A DNA stretch of 64,000 nt from Bryobacterales bacterium (GCA_016789745.1 JAEUQF010000230.1:1-64000); one strand, 5' to 3'. Shown: positions 49,485-59,867, counted from the stretch's first letter. A program made the numbers and translations. The notes: generated by a model from the letters alone, not told the origin.

Positions 49485-49492
49485 GGTATACA

Positions 49493-49498
49493 AGCATA
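49493..49498 (-). promoter_or_regulatory. -10 element of the second ECF/kinase operon
   Basis: TATGCT on the minus strand, 8 nt before the sigma factor ATG. The same arrangement precedes the first ECF gene (TATAAT, 7 nt). Confidence 0.4.
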
Positions 49499-49521
49499 TC
49501 TCGTTAGCTGCTTATGCCGTG

Positions 49522-50082
49522 TTAAGGGGCTTGCCTCCGGCTGGCATGCCGCCTCGACGACATTGCCAGCGCAACGCCGCATAGGAGCCAGGTGGATGGC
49601 TCCGGAACTGGTTCCACGTCCACCTGCGCCGCCGCCGTTACGAACAACGGGTCATCGAGCGGAAATACCTGGGACCCGCCATTGTTTGGATCGCCATCGT
49701 AGAGGTCGTAGTAGATGTAGAGGTTGCCGAACTCCTGCGCGAAGTCCGGCGCATCGGGGCGGATCAGGTAGCTGGCCAGGCCCGTACCGGGGCCGAAGGC
49801 CTGCGTGAAATCGCCGCCCGGCGCGATGGCAAGGGAGTTGGCAAGGAAGTAGCCGCTGGCAATGTCGGTAACGGCCGGCGCATCACCCCCGAGCCCGCCC
49901 GGGAAATCGGGGAAGTCCGACTGCACGCTGGTGATCACCATGTGATACAGGGGATCGCCCTGCATCGTGTAGCCCCAGCCAACGGTTTGGCCGGCCGGAC
50001 CGGATAGCGCTGCCGGCGACAGCGCGATGGACGCCGCGGGCAGAGTCGCGGCTAGCACGAGGAAGAGAGAGAGGAAACGCAT
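49522..50082 (-). CDS. PEP-CTERM sorted surface protein
   Basis: 186 residues from the ATG at 50082, with GGAG 9 nt upstream. A signal peptide (MRFLSLFLVLAATLPAAS) and a C-terminal sorting signal, VPEPSTWLLCGVALAMSSRR, with Pro-Glu-Pro, a hydrophobic stretch and terminal Arg residues, mark it for exosortase processing. The body is rich in Asp, Gly and aromatic residues with no catalytic motif. It lies 20 bp after the ELWxxDGT repeat protein gene; the two are probably one operon. No exosortase is in the window. Confidence 0.85.
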   Translation of the reverse strand: MRFLSLFLVLAATLPAASIALSPAALSGPAGQTVGWGYTMQGDPLYHMVITSVQSDFPDFPGGLGGDAPAVTDIASGYFLANSLAIAPGGDFTQAFGPGTGLASYLIRPDAPDFAQEFGNLYIYYDLYDGDPNNGGSQVFPLDDPLFVTAAAQVDVEPVPEPSTWLLCGVALAMSSRRHASRRQAP

Positions 50083-50102
50083 AGTCAATCGCTCCAAGAG
50101 AA

Positions 50103-53100
50103 CTAAGGTGCCTGATTGGCGATGGCGAGCCAGTTCGACTGGTAGGTGCCTGCGGTGAAGCGCACGCTTAAGGTAAAGCGCGACGTCGTGAAACACCCCG
50201 ACGTATTCAGGCTCACCCCGAACGTCGTATTCGTGCCGGCCGCGATGTTGCCCAGCGTGTACAGCGGCGGGTTCACCAGGCTAACGGCGGGCGAGCACGC
50301 CGGGCCCCCCACTTGCGCGATCGACACCTCTGCTTGCGTGCCCGCAGCCATGGCGGTGCCAGTGTTGTTGGCGCGGACGGTCCAGGTGCGGTGGGTGCTG
50401 ATCTGCGTGCCGCTCTTGCCGATCACCTGCACGGTAAATTGCGGACTGACAGCCGTGAAGTTCGCGGTGATGACGTTGCTGGAGCCCACGGTGTACGACG
50501 TCGGGATGCTTGTCCCGCTCGCCGCGCCAGAGAACGATTGGAAGGCAAAGCCGGCATTGGCTGTAGGTGTCAGGGACAGCAGTTGATTCTCGACATACCA
50601 GCCTGATCCTGGTGACACCGTGCCGGCACCCGGAGGCGAGACGTTCATCGTTACCAGATACTCTCCGTTATAACGGGCGTGATACGAAGTCGGCGTGTTC
50701 GGAGCCGTGATAGCTTGCACCCGCGCACCGCCGTGGTCCCAGTGCGAGAACCGGTGCCGGTAGGTTGGCGTACCGCTATAGGTGACGATGTCGGGCGCCT
50801 CTACCGTATGGGTCTCCAAGGGTTGCCAACTGAAGCTTGCCGGCGTTGTATAGCTCAACCCATCCACCAGCACCGTGCGTCCTAACGGCGTCGAGGTAAA
50901 CGTGATCGTGATGCCCGGCGGCGCCACCGCCAGCGGCATCATCCAAGGTTCAATCCCGTTCGTGATATCGTCGGCGGCGAAGTAGAGGGTATTGCCGATC
51001 TTCGTCACCGACGACAAATGCGAGTTGTTGCCGTAGTCACCCGGGCCGATGTCGGAGAGGCGGGTTGTCCCGCCTTGCGTGCCATCGCTCTTCCATAACT
51101 CGCGTCCGTAGACGGGTGTTGCCGCCACAAAGTAGATGTCGGTGCCCGCGCTCTGGAGATCGCTGATCTGGCTCGCGCCAATGGACGCCACCGATACGGT
51201 TCCCGCCACGGTACCGTCGGTCTTCCACAGTTCGTGAACCTGCGGATTGACATTGCCGCTGACTCTGGCGTTGAAGTAGACAGTTGGCCCCGCCGCGGCC
51301 ATCGCGCTTGGCGCCGCGCTGGCATTGCCGGCTGCAATATCCTTCAACAGGAACGTCCCGGCGGCGGTGCCGTCGCTACGCCAGAGTTCACCGCCTTCCG
51401 CGGCGGTGAGAGCACGGAAGTACAACAGCCCTCCGCTGGTGAAGATCTTTTGGCTGACGAAGTCGGCAGGCTGGATATCGCTACCCGCGGCACCAGGGTT
51501 GATGTCCTTTACCAGCACCGTACCGGCGGCGGTGCCGTCGCTCTTCCACAGTTCTTCGCCGCTGACGGCATCGGTGGCGACGAAATACAGGCTGCCGTTG
51601 AACGTAGTCAGATGGCGCGGATTGCCGCCCGGCTGATTCGAATTGATGTCCAGCAGTCTGGTTGTGCCCGCCGCCGTCCCATCGCTCTTCCAAAGCTCGA
51701 AGTCCTGAAACGCGGAAGCTGCTCGGAAGTAGAGGGCGTTGTTGAAGACAGTGAGGAACGAGACCTCGCTTGTATCCAATCCCGGGTAGATATCGGCCAC
51801 CAGGCTGGTTCCGGCTGCGGTCCCATCGCTGACCATCAACTCGCGGCCCGTTCCCGGCGATTCTCCCTGGAAGTATAGCTTGTTGTTCCATACCGCCAAC
51901 CACCCGTTGCTGGTGCCGAAGCCCGTGTAAACCTGCGTGATGGCCACGGTGCCCAACGCGGTGCCGTCAGAGCGATACAAATGGGTATTGCCGGTGCTGT
52001 TCACCGCCAGGAAATGAAGCGTTCCATTGAAGTCCACCATGTTGCGGATCTGGCTTCCGGCGGTTCCCGGGCGGATATCCGCCACCAGGGAGGTGCCTGC
52101 CGGGGTGCCGTCGGTCTTCCAGAGTTCTTCGCCGTTGACGCTGTCTGTCGCCGCGAAGTAGGTCATCGCGCCCACCTTCGTGAACGCCCGTGGAAAGCTG
52201 TTGCCGCTGGCGTGGAAGATGTTCTTCACCAGCACGGTTCCCGCCGCGCTGCCGTCGCTTTTCCAGAGTTCAGCTCCTACGACGCCGTCATTGGCCTGGA
52301 AGAAGAGCGCTCCGTTGATATTCGCCAGGTTGGCCGGCGTGCTGCTCAACGGGCCCGGGCGGATGTCCTTCACCTCGAACGTTCCGCCGGCGGTGCCGTC
52401 CGTCCGCCACAGTTCACCCCCGGCCATCGTGAAGAACAGCGCGCTGTTGGTGGCTGCGACAAAGATGGCCGACGGGTTCAGCCCCGCACTGCCCACCACC
52501 GTCTCTTTCACCAGCATGGTTCCGGCCGCCGAGCCATCGGTCTTCCACATCTCACAGCCTTCGGCCGCCGTGCAGGCGACGAAGAACAATTGGTTGTTGA
52601 AGGCTGTATGTTGGAACGTCGCCGTGTTCCCCGTGCCCGGTGTGATGTCCTTGGTGATGCCCGTACCGGCGGTGGTTCCGTCACTGGACCAGAGTTCGAT
52701 GCCATTTGCATCGTCGCGGCCCCAGAAGTAGATCCGCGGCCCCGCCACCATCGTGAAGGGACCGAAAAGCGGCTGACCGGAAGTCGAGGAGAATGACTTG
52801 ACGAGGGTGGTGCCGGCGGGGGTCCCGTCTGACTGGTACAACGCACCCGTGGTCGCCGGTGTACCGTAGATGGTGAAGTAGAGCGCCCCGCCCAGATTGA
52901 CCAGATTGCCCAACATGGGTCCCGCGCCCAGCGTGCTCAGATTCATCGCCAGGTACGTGCCCGCTGTTGTGCCGTCGCTGCGGAATAGCAACGTCGAACT
53001 GGTGAAATAGAGCGTGCTGCCCACCACCGCGATCTTCTCCGGCGGCATCCCGCTGATGGGGCTCAGGTCCTTTACCAGATACGTACCCGCCAAAGTGCCG

Positions 53101-53570
53101 TCGCTGCGCCAGAGTTCCACGCCGTTGACGCCGTCGTCCGCCCAGAACAGCAGGATGCCGTTGAAACTGGTCAGGTTCCGGGGCGAAGAGCTGAATGGTC
53201 CGGGGTAGATGTCTTTCACCAGAACCGTGCCCGCGGGTGTTCCGTCGCTTTTCCACAACTCCGCGCCTTCCCCAGGCGCCGTGGTGCTGAAGAACAGTGT
53301 CCCGTTCACATTGGTCAGATTGCTGACGCCGGAGTGCGCTGGTCCGGGAAGAATGTCCTTCACCAGGGTCGTTCCCGCCGCGGTGCCATCGCTTTTCCAA
53401 AGTTCGATACCCGCAAAGCCGTCATTGGCGGTGAAGAACGCCTGTGAGCCGATGGCGGTGAGCAGCGCGGGCGCGCTATCCCGGTTGCCGGTTTCGATGT
53501 CTTTCAACAGCGTGGGCGTTTGTCCGGCGACCGGATACGCCAGCACGAGGGACAGAAGCAACTTGTACAT
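50103..53570 (-). CDS. Secreted ELWxxDGT repeat protein
   Basis: 1155 residues with a signal peptide (MYKLLLSLVLAYPVAG). About 17 copies of the ELWxxDGTxxGT repeat (for example GIELWKSDGTAAGTTLV) fill residues ~50-850, predicting a large beta-propeller or solenoid. They are followed by a Listeria-type divergent repeat (MNVSPPGAGTVSPGSGWYVE) and a beta-sandwich (TWTVRANNTGTAMAAG). It is probably a cell-surface or secreted binding protein. It has no PEP-CTERM signal of its own but shares an operon with a protein that does. Confidence 0.88.
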   Translation of the reverse strand: MYKLLLSLVLAYPVAGQTPTLLKDIETGNRDSAPALLTAIGSQAFFTANDGFAGIELWKSDGTAAGTTLVKDILPGPAHSGVSNLTNVNGTLFFSTTAPGEGAELWKSDGTPAGTVLVKDIYPGPFSSSPRNLTSFNGILLFWADDGVNGVELWRSDGTLAGTYLVKDLSPISGMPPEKIAVVGSTLYFTSSTLLFRSDGTTAGTYLAMNLSTLGAGPMLGNLVNLGGALYFTIYGTPATTGALYQSDGTPAGTTLVKSFSSTSGQPLFGPFTMVAGPRIYFWGRDDANGIELWSSDGTTAGTGITKDITPGTGNTATFQHTAFNNQLFFVACTAAEGCEMWKTDGSAAGTMLVKETVVGSAGLNPSAIFVAATNSALFFTMAGGELWRTDGTAGGTFEVKDIRPGPLSSTPANLANINGALFFQANDGVVGAELWKSDGSAAGTVLVKNIFHASGNSFPRAFTKVGAMTYFAATDSVNGEELWKTDGTPAGTSLVADIRPGTAGSQIRNMVDFNGTLHFLAVNSTGNTHLYRSDGTALGTVAITQVYTGFGTSNGWLAVWNNKLYFQGESPGTGRELMVSDGTAAGTSLVADIYPGLDTSEVSFLTVFNNALYFRAASAFQDFELWKSDGTAAGTTRLLDINSNQPGGNPRHLTTFNGSLYFVATDAVSGEELWKSDGTAAGTVLVKDINPGAAGSDIQPADFVSQKIFTSGGLLYFRALTAAEGGELWRSDGTAAGTFLLKDIAAGNASAAPSAMAAAGPTVYFNARVSGNVNPQVHELWKTDGTVAGTVSVASIGASQISDLQSAGTDIYFVAATPVYGRELWKSDGTQGGTTRLSDIGPGDYGNNSHLSSVTKIGNTLYFAADDITNGIEPWMMPLAVAPPGITITFTSTPLGRTVLVDGLSYTTPASFSWQPLETHTVEAPDIVTYSGTPTYRHRFSHWDHGGARVQAITAPNTPTSYHARYNGEYLVTMNVSPPGAGTVSPGSGWYVENQLLSLTPTANAGFAFQSFSGAASGTSIPTSYTVGSSNVITANFTAVSPQFTVQVIGKSGTQISTHRTWTVRANNTGTAMAAGTQAEVSIAQVGGPACSPAVSLVNPPLYTLGNIAAGTNTTFGVSLNTSGCFTTSRFTLSVRFTAGTYQSNWLAIANQAP

Positions 53571-53645
53571 AGGAATCCTATCTACAAGTGCGGTTTTGCT
53601 GCCTCGCAGGGGCCAACGATTCTTCGAATTGCCGGAGGCCTGGCG

Positions 53646-54497
53646 CTAATAGAGGACGGTTCGCTGGCCTTGCATCACCCGCGCCGTGATGTGCCCGACG
53701 CCTTCGATGCGTCCGCCCACCACATCGCCAGGCTTGATGCGCGCGCCTTTCGGACAGCCTGTTGAAATCAGGTCGCCGGGATACAGGGTGAAGAAGTCGC
53801 TGTGAAACCGCACCAGTTCGTACGGCCGCGTGCGCATGTGATTCACGAAGTCCCGCGAACAGATGCCGCCGTTGTGCTCCGTGATCACTTCAAGGCTGTC
53901 CACATCCGCGATCTCATCGGCCGTCACGATTACCGGTCCAAAGCTGAAGAACGTGTCGATGCTCTTGGATCGGGTCAGGTAGCGCGGGTTTTTGCGCAGC
54001 ACGTCCAGCGCGGTCAGATCCAACGTTACCGTGTAGCCGTAGATGACATCCTTCACGTGCTCGGCAGGCACGAACCGGCATTTGCGGCCAATCACCACGC
54101 CCAGTTCGCCTTCGGCATCCACGTCATCCGATACCTCGTGCGGCGGCAGCACAATATCGCCGCCTGGGGGGAACAGGCAGGAGGCGGGCTTCATGAAACT
54201 GCCGGGCTCCTCCGGTTGCACGGCGTTGATGTCTTCGGCGTGGGAAAGGTAGTTCAGGCCGATACACCAGATCTTCGGCGGCACGTCATAGGGCAACGCT
54301 GGGGTGATATCACCCACCGGGATCCCGGCGACGCCATCGACGGGGAGGCTTTTCACCTCCGCCTGGATGAGCGCCAGAACATCGTCAGGGTAGGTGGTGT
54401 CCCGCTTTGCGTTGATGGCGCCCACCGGGACTACCTCGTCCGCGCGTAGCACACCGGCGTGCCGCGTCCCGTTATGCCAGAAGCTGATCAGTTTCAT
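53646..54497 (-). CDS. Fumarylacetoacetate hydrolase family protein
   Basis: 283 residues. The C-terminal FAH fold is visible: [16 protein letters not shown], the metal-binding [16 protein letters not shown] with its Glu residues, [12 protein letters not shown] and [16 protein letters not shown]. Family members cleave C-C bonds in 2,4-diketo acids or act as isomerases or decarboxylases in aromatic and sugar acid breakdown; the exact substrate is open. It is cytoplasmic. It is divergent from the PQQ-propeller gene, with 70 bp between starts. Confidence 0.9.
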   Translation of the reverse strand: MKLISFWHNGTRHAGVLRADEVVPVGAINAKRDTTYPDDVLALIQAEVKSLPVDGVAGIPVGDITPALPYDVPPKIWCIGLNYLSHAEDINAVQPEEPGSFMKPASCLFPPGGDIVLPPHEVSDDVDAEGELGVVIGRKCRFVPAEHVKDVIYGYTVTLDLTALDVLRKNPRYLTRSKSIDTFFSFGPVIVTADEIADVDSLEVITEHNGGICSRDFVNHMRTRPYELVRFHSDFFTLYPGDLISTGCPKGARIKPGDVVGGRIEGVGHITARVMQGQRTVLY

Positions 54498-54567
54498 GAG
54501 AGATCCTTACTGGAATACCACACCCCTGCTGCTCCGCGCCCGCCAAGGCTGGGATACCATAACTGCT

Positions 54568-55818
54568 ATGCGCTTCGTCCTTCTGTTTCTGTGCCTTTCC
54601 CTGATGGCTGTGGCGGAGAACTGGCCGCAGTGGCGCGGTCCCTCGCTGGACGGCTCCAGCACCGAGAAGAACCTGCCTGTAACGTGGTCCAAGACCGAGA
54701 ACATCACCTGGCAGATTCCAATGCCCAGCCGCAGCGGGTCCACCCCTATCATCTGGGGTGAGCGCATTTTCCTGAACGTTGCCGATGGGGACAACCTGGA
54801 ACTGTGGTCGCTCAATCGGGAGAACGGGTCCATCCTCTGGAAGAAGCCGGTTAGCGGGGGTAACTATAAGATTAATAAGCAGAACATGTCGTCGCCTTCG
54901 CCGGTGACCGATGGCACCACCATTTGGGTCCTGTCCGGTACCGGAATTCTGAAGGCCTTCGACTTCCAGGGCAAGGAACTCTGGTCACGGGATATCCAGA
55001 AGGACTATGGCAAGTTTGGGTTGAACTGGGGCTACGGATCGAGTGCGCTGCTTCATGGCGGCTCTCTTTACGTCCCCGTGCTGCACGGGATGAAGACCGA
55101 CGATCCGTCCTATGTTCTGCGCATCGACGGCAAGACGGGCAAAACGCTTGCCCGCCAGGAGCGTCCCACCAAGGCCCAGGTGGAATCGCCGGACTCCTAC
55201 ATCACGCCCACGCTGGCCAAGGCCGGCAACCGCATGGAACTCATCCTGAGCGGCGGCGATATCGTTACCGGGCACGACGTGAACACACTGGCCGAACTCT
55301 GGCGCGCCGACGTCCTGAACCCCACCAACTACGCGATGAACCGCATCATCGCCTCGCCCTTATATAAGGACGGCATCATCTACGCCAGTTCCCGGGTGAA
55401 GCCTTTCGTTGCGCTCAAGCCCGGTGGTAAGGGGGACGTTTCACAGTCCGCCAAATTGTGGGAGTACCAGAACGGGCCGGACGTGCCCACCCCGGTCAGT
55501 GACGGCCAGCTTGTCTATATCGCGAACGATCGCGGCATCCTCTTCTGTATCGACGCAAAGACGGGGCAGGAAGTGTGGGGCTCGCAGCGGATTGCTCCGG
55601 CCATCTACAGTTCGTCGCCGGTATTGGCGGACGGCAAGGTGTATATCACCAATGAAGAGGGCACGACAACGGTGATCCGGGCGGGGCGGCAGTTTGAGAA
55701 GCTGGCCGAGAATCGCTTGGAGGAGTACACGCTAAGTTCGCCTGCCATCTCGGAAGGGCAGATATTCATGCGTACCGAAAAAGCGCTTTACTGTATTGGA
55801 AAACGGGTGCGAAAGTAG
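54568..55818 (+). CDS. Exported PQQ-binding-like beta-propeller protein
   Basis: 416 residues from the ATG at 54568; the signal peptide is [31 protein letters not shown] is the classic start of this family, and blades read [46 protein letters not shown] and [15 protein letters not shown]. It resembles BamB-like and alcohol-dehydrogenase-like propellers but has no cytochrome domain. It is probably a periplasmic scaffold or binding protein. TACCAT ends 7 nt before the start codon. Confidence 0.88.
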   Translation: MRFVLLFLCLSLMAVAENWPQWRGPSLDGSSTEKNLPVTWSKTENITWQIPMPSRSGSTPIIWGERIFLNVADGDNLELWSLNRENGSILWKKPVSGGNYKINKQNMSSPSPVTDGTTIWVLSGTGILKAFDFQGKELWSRDIQKDYGKFGLNWGYGSSALLHGGSLYVPVLHGMKTDDPSYVLRIDGKTGKTLARQERPTKAQVESPDSYITPTLAKAGNRMELILSGGDIVTGHDVNTLAELWRADVLNPTNYAMNRIIASPLYKDGIIYASSRVKPFVALKPGGKGDVSQSAKLWEYQNGPDVPTPVSDGQLVYIANDRGILFCIDAKTGQEVWGSQRIAPAIYSSSPVLADGKVYITNEEGTTTVIRAGRQFEKLAENRLEEYTLSSPAISEGQIFMRTEKALYCIGKRVRK

Positions 55819-55851
55819 GCTGGGTGTCGTTTCACCCAGTGAGGGGTGATA

Positions 55852-55869
55852 CTGGGGCAAAGGCCCCAG
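55852..55869. repeat. Short hairpin after the PQQ-propeller gene
   Basis: CTGGGGC and GCCCCAG around an AAAG loop. A second inverted repeat, CTGGGTG/CACCCAG, lies at 55820-55839. Neither is followed by a U tract, so termination is uncertain. Confidence 0.35.
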
Positions 55870-55972
55870 GTGGTTGGGAGCGGATCCAGGTTTTCGTTCC
55901 TAACTGATAGATCCACCGTAGGTTAAGCTTTGGCCACAGGCGTGCATTCAGCCACGATGAAAGGATGCCGCC

Positions 55973-56272
55973 ATGCCGGATCTCAGCAAATTCACAGTAC
56001 ATTTGGTTATTTTCGCTGGACTCGTCCTCACCACCGCCGCTCTCGCCATCTATCGGTTGATGTGCGATCGCGACAATGACTATCACATCCATGCCACCGC
56101 CGACGAAGCTGGCAGCGTAGGGAAACAAGACGCGGTTGCCCATCGCGTCATGGCCATCGAAAAGTGGGGCAAGACCCTGACTACCGTAACGGTCATCTAC
56201 TTCGTGGTGCTTGTGGGATTGGTGCTGTATAACGAATGGCTCCGTTCCTCCAGCACGGTAATGGTCAACTAG
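55973..56272 (+). CDS. Small two-helix membrane protein (99 aa)
   Basis: The ATG at 55973 has AAAGGA 7 nt upstream. Two membrane segments are seen: VIFAGLVLTTAALAIYRLM (~12-30) and TVTVIYFVVLVGLVLYNEW (~71-89), joined by a polar loop of ~40 residues with His, Asp and Lys. The second half of the pair is followed by a short polar tail. No family is recognised. It is 83 bp upstream of the release-factor-like gene. Confidence 0.7.
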   Translation: MPDLSKFTVHLVIFAGLVLTTAALAIYRLMCDRDNDYHIHATADEAGSVGKQDAVAHRVMAIEKWGKTLTTVTVIYFVVLVGLVLYNEWLRSSSTVMVN

Positions 56273-56355
56273 TCTCAACGCAAGCCGTCAGTGCAAGTTA
56301 GAAAACAACAGAAAGGCGGAATGCCGTGGGAGTCGCAGTCCTGGATGGAGTCGCC

Positions 56356-57504
56356 ATGACCTCCAGCAATTTCGTTCTGCGCCGGCTTGCCCCATCGGAC
56401 CTGATGCGCCTGGGGAGAGTCCGGCCGCCGGCCGTGACCGTGCTTCTGCCCGGCGAGCAGTCCGCCAACCGGCCTCTTGCGATGCGTGTGAAGCACGCTG
56501 TGGATAGTGTGTTTCACCGCATGCTGGCCGATTCCTGGCACCCGCACGAGATTGCCCGTCTCGTTGCGCCTGCCCTCGCTTTCTGTGATGACCCGCTGCT
56601 CGATACTGAATCTCATCGCGGATTGGCCCTCCTGCTCGACCGGCAGACCTTCTCGTTGTTTGAAGTGCCGCCGTCGGTGCCGGAGCGTGTCACCGTTGCT
56701 TCCACGTTTCTCACTCGTCCTCTACTCGAATGGTTGGGCCAGCCCCGCGAATTTCTCATTCTCGAACTGGGAAATCGCGGTGTGCACCTCATTCGTTGTT
56801 CGCAGGACGGTATCATTCCCCTGCCACTGCCGAGTGATCTGCCCGGCGCTGCCGGTGGTTTCTCCTTTGCGGACGACACCGAGTCCGGCGCTACCGGACG
56901 CGATCACTGCGGGAGGGGCAAAAGCCCCTGTGGGGCCATCTCCTATTCCATGGGGTCGGCCAACCCGGAAAGGCGCCTGCGCTTCTTCTGCATGATGGCC
57001 GACCGCGCCATGCATGTGGTTCTGGACGAACTCGGTCTCCCTCTGGTGGTGGCCGGTCCGGAATCGGTGGTCCGCGCGTATCGCAAGGAAAACACCTACC
57101 ACACCATGGTGACGCTGGTCCCGCGGGTCAGTCTGGACTCGCTCCCGCCGGCTCAACTATTGGAAGACGCCCGCCAACTCATCTTCAATGAGCGGCGGGA
57201 AGAGGCGGTTCGCCATTTGGTGGAGATGGAGGAATACGCTCCAGGCGACCGCTGGTCCTCTTCCCTGGAAGGCATTATCCGGGCCAGTGACGAAGGCCGT
57301 GTCTGGCGCCTGTTCCTCAATCAGTCGGCTCTGGTGGAAGACGACTACCTTGGCCTGCTCGGCCGCCGCAACGGCTGCCGTCCGCTCAAGGAAGACCTGC
57401 TGAATGCTGCGGCGTTTGCCACCATCGTCCATGGAGGCGAGGTTTTCCCCGTGGATGCCTCTTTGCTGCCGGACAACTCTCCGATCGCCGCCATCTTCCG
57501 CTAA
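56356..57504 (+). CDS. baeRF-like (bacterial archaeo-eukaryotic release factor) protein
   Basis: 382 residues from the ATG at 56356, chosen for the GGAG five bases upstream; a GTG at 56326 adds ten residues. DLMRLGRVRPPAVTVLLPG, GLALLLDRQTFSLFEVP and FLTRPLLEWLGQPREFLILE match the pattern of the bacterial eRF1-related family 3. It may act on ribosomes or rescue stalled translation, but the bacterial family has little experimental support. It is cytoplasmic. A Gly/Cys-containing loop (GRDHCGRGKSPCG, ~179-191) is unusual. Confidence 0.68.
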   Translation: MTSSNFVLRRLAPSDLMRLGRVRPPAVTVLLPGEQSANRPLAMRVKHAVDSVFHRMLADSWHPHEIARLVAPALAFCDDPLLDTESHRGLALLLDRQTFSLFEVPPSVPERVTVASTFLTRPLLEWLGQPREFLILELGNRGVHLIRCSQDGIIPLPLPSDLPGAAGGFSFADDTESGATGRDHCGRGKSPCGAISYSMGSANPERRLRFFCMMADRAMHVVLDELGLPLVVAGPESVVRAYRKENTYHTMVTLVPRVSLDSLPPAQLLEDARQLIFNERREEAVRHLVEMEEYAPGDRWSSSLEGIIRASDEGRVWRLFLNQSALVEDDYLGLLGRRNGCRPLKEDLLNAAAFATIVHGGEVFPVDASLLPDNSPIAAIFR

Positions 57505-57564
57505 CGCTAAGCCGGTTGGAAGCGAGCCGTGTCCTCCGCCTCGCGGCGGATTACGATAACAGGT

Positions 57565-58872
57565 ATGCTTCGCCGACTCTTCCTCACCGCTCCCTCCCTG
57601 CTGCTGGCCGCCGGCGAGCAGCCACAGGCACCCGCCGTCACCCGCCCGCGCGCCACCGCCGGGGATCCCGTAGAACCCAAGTGGGACGAACGCCTCACGA
57701 TAACGGTCGGCACTAGCAGCGCTGACCTGGTCGGGACCGACCATCGCGTGGTGCAAGCCGGCGTGGATTATGTCGCCGGATTAGGGGGTGGAACCGTGCG
57801 TCTTCTGCCCGGCACCTATCGCTTCCGCAACGCCGTGCAACTGCGTTCCGGAGTGCGCGTGGCCGGCAGCGGTCCGGAAACGGTGTGTCTGAAAGAGCCG
57901 GGCGGCAAGACCAATCTGGTGGAGAACTCCGATTGGTATGACCGCGAAATCACGCTGCAGGATCCGTCCGGCTTCGCCGTCGGCGATGGCATCGTGCTGC
58001 GTGCCACCAACCCGCACAACGGTGGCGAGGATATCTTCCGCCGCACACTGGTCGCCCGCAGCGGCAATCGCTTCAAGCTGGATCAGATGCTGAGCGAGAA
58101 CTTCTGGACCGCGCATAAAGCGGTGGCGTCCAAGACCCACTCTCTGTTCGAAGGGTGGCGCATCGCCGATGCGGCCATTGAGAACATCTGCCTGGATGGC
58201 AACCGCGCCAACAACGAATTCCTCAACGGCAACTACGTGGGCTGCATCTTCCTGCGCGAATCCAACCGGATCGCAATGAAGCAGGTTCTGGCCCGCAATT
58301 TCAATGGGGACGGCATCAGCTACCAGGTTTGCCACGATGTCCGTGTGGAGGACTGCCAGAGCGTCGGCAATGCCAACTACGGACTGCACCCCGGCTCGGG
58401 CTCTCAGCGCACGGTGGTGACCGGCTGCCGGCTCGAAGGCAACGATATCGGCTTCTTCTTCTGCTGGGGCGTGAAGTGGGCGCTGGTGGAACGCAACGTC
58501 ATGGCCGACAATCGCCGCTTCGGTGTCTCTATCGGCCACAATGATACGGACAATGTTGTGCGCAACAACGAGGTGCTGCGCAGCGGCAAGTTCGGCATTT
58601 ACCTGCGCCAGGAGCACGGGCCGACGTTCGCACCCAGCCGCAATCACATCGAAGCCAATCGCGTAGTGGACAGCGGCAATGAGACAGGCGCCGCCGTGGA
58701 GATCGAAGGCGTCACCGAGCAGGTTACGCTGCGCAACAACGTGCTGCTCGAAACCCGCCTGCCCGCCGCCCGTGCCGGCGTCCGGATTCACAAGGAAGCC
58801 AAGGCCATCGAACTGAACGGGAACCGCATTGAAGGCTTTGCGCAATCGGTTGCCGATCTGCGCAAGGGGTGA
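57565..58872 (+). CDS. Exported right-handed parallel beta-helix protein
   Basis: 435 residues from the ATG at 57565 with a signal peptide (MLRRLFLTAPSLLLAAG). GGTVRLLPGTYRFRNAVQL is the standard entry to a pectin-lyase-like helix, and rungs such as NGDGISYQVCHDVRVEDCQS, NVMADNRRFGVSIGHNDTDN and VVRNNEVLRSGKFGIYLRQ follow. It could bind or cleave a polysaccharide; no lyase catalytic residues can be named safely. TACGAT ends 7 nt before the start. It converges with the amidase-like gene. Confidence 0.87.
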   Translation: MLRRLFLTAPSLLLAAGEQPQAPAVTRPRATAGDPVEPKWDERLTITVGTSSADLVGTDHRVVQAGVDYVAGLGGGTVRLLPGTYRFRNAVQLRSGVRVAGSGPETVCLKEPGGKTNLVENSDWYDREITLQDPSGFAVGDGIVLRATNPHNGGEDIFRRTLVARSGNRFKLDQMLSENFWTAHKAVASKTHSLFEGWRIADAAIENICLDGNRANNEFLNGNYVGCIFLRESNRIAMKQVLARNFNGDGISYQVCHDVRVEDCQSVGNANYGLHPGSGSQRTVVTGCRLEGNDIGFFFCWGVKWALVERNVMADNRRFGVSIGHNDTDNVVRNNEVLRSGKFGIYLRQEHGPTFAPSRNHIEANRVVDSGNETGAAVEIEGVTEQVTLRNNVLLETRLPAARAGVRIHKEAKAIELNGNRIEGFAQSVADLRKG

Positions 58873-58877
58873 GCGTT

Positions 58878-59864
58878 TCAGCGCAGGGCTTTTTTCGGGA
58901 TCTTGACCGCGATCACGCCGGCCAGCGTGACGACGTCGTATTTGGCCTGATGGCCGATCAGCAGATGCGCGGCCACCGGCTCGAGGCCGTGCTCTTCGAC
59001 CAGCCAGCGGAGCATGTCCGCGTTGGCTGTGGCCAGCGCGTCATTGAGCGAATTGGACTGCGCCGTACGGCCGCCCACGCTGATCAGATACTCCGCGTTC
59101 TCCAGTCGCGGTCCGGTGAGATTGGCGCGCTTTTGCAACTCCACGCGGAACTCCACATCGAGCGACGTTTCGATTCCGGAGCCGACAGCCTCCCCATCGC
59201 CTTCGAGCGCATGGCCGTCGCCGACGAAGAAGTAGGCGCCCGGCAGCGAGACGGGCAGCATCACGGTGGCGCCTTCGCGCACTTCCTTATAGTCCATATT
59301 GCCGCCGTAGGTGCCCGCCGGCCCTGAGGTGGGCGGCTTTGCGGTGTCGGGCGCGACGCCGATGCACCCAAGCATCGGCGATACCGGAAAACTCAGGCTC
59401 ACCTTGCTGCTCAGTTTCTCCTTGGGCCGTGCCGTGCCAGTCTTGCGGTCGATCACAAAGGGAATCAGATCCGTGCGACCCGGCAGTACGGCCCCTTCCT
59501 GGTAGGGCGGCGGCGCGTGTTTGTCGCGCGCTTCGGCCGGGACCGCGCCCACGCGAAACGCCGTATAGCCGGTATCACGATTCAGCCGCACCTTTTCCAA
59601 GTGGATGATCAGCGCGTCGCCAGGTTCGGCGCCTTCGATATAAAACGGGCCTGTCAGCGGATTGCCATGCGTCTTGGTGTGGCGCACGCCGGCGTAGTCG
59701 AAGCCGGCGGAGTCGACGGTCTTCGTAATCACACGGTCCCCGGACTTCAGCCTCGCCTGGACGGGATGCTCTTTGGAGAACGTGTGATAGTTGACCTCGT
59801 TCAGCACACGATGCGTTTCACCATGCGCCGTTGCCAGCGCGGTCAGAAGCAGGGGGAACAGCAT
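58878..59864 (-). CDS. Exported acetamidase/formamidase family protein
   Basis: 328 residues. A signal peptide (MLFPLLLTALATAHG) leads into the FmdA/AmdA fold: NPLTGPFYIEGAEPGDALII, SPMLGCIGVAPDTA, AGTYGGNMDYKEVREGATV and YFFVGDGHALEGDGE, with the typical His and Asp residues. It would hydrolyse a small amide to the acid and ammonia, here in the periplasm. It is the last gene of a minus-strand run with two PIG-L-type genes, 3 bp after the second, so amide or N-acetyl compounds are plausible substrates. Confidence 0.87.
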   Translation of the reverse strand: MLFPLLLTALATAHGETHRVLNEVNYHTFSKEHPVQARLKSGDRVITKTVDSAGFDYAGVRHTKTHGNPLTGPFYIEGAEPGDALIIHLEKVRLNRDTGYTAFRVGAVPAEARDKHAPPPYQEGAVLPGRTDLIPFVIDRKTGTARPKEKLSSKVSLSFPVSPMLGCIGVAPDTAKPPTSGPAGTYGGNMDYKEVREGATVMLPVSLPGAYFFVGDGHALEGDGEAVGSGIETSLDVEFRVELQKRANLTGPRLENAEYLISVGGRTAQSNSLNDALATANADMLRWLVEEHGLEPVAAHLLIGHQAKYDVVTLAGVIAVKIPKKALR

Positions 59865-59867
59865 GGC

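Noticed and set aside
55820..55869. Intrinsic terminator after the PQQ-propeller gene
   Set aside because: Two hairpins are present but no U tract follows on either strand, so they are listed only as inverted repeats.
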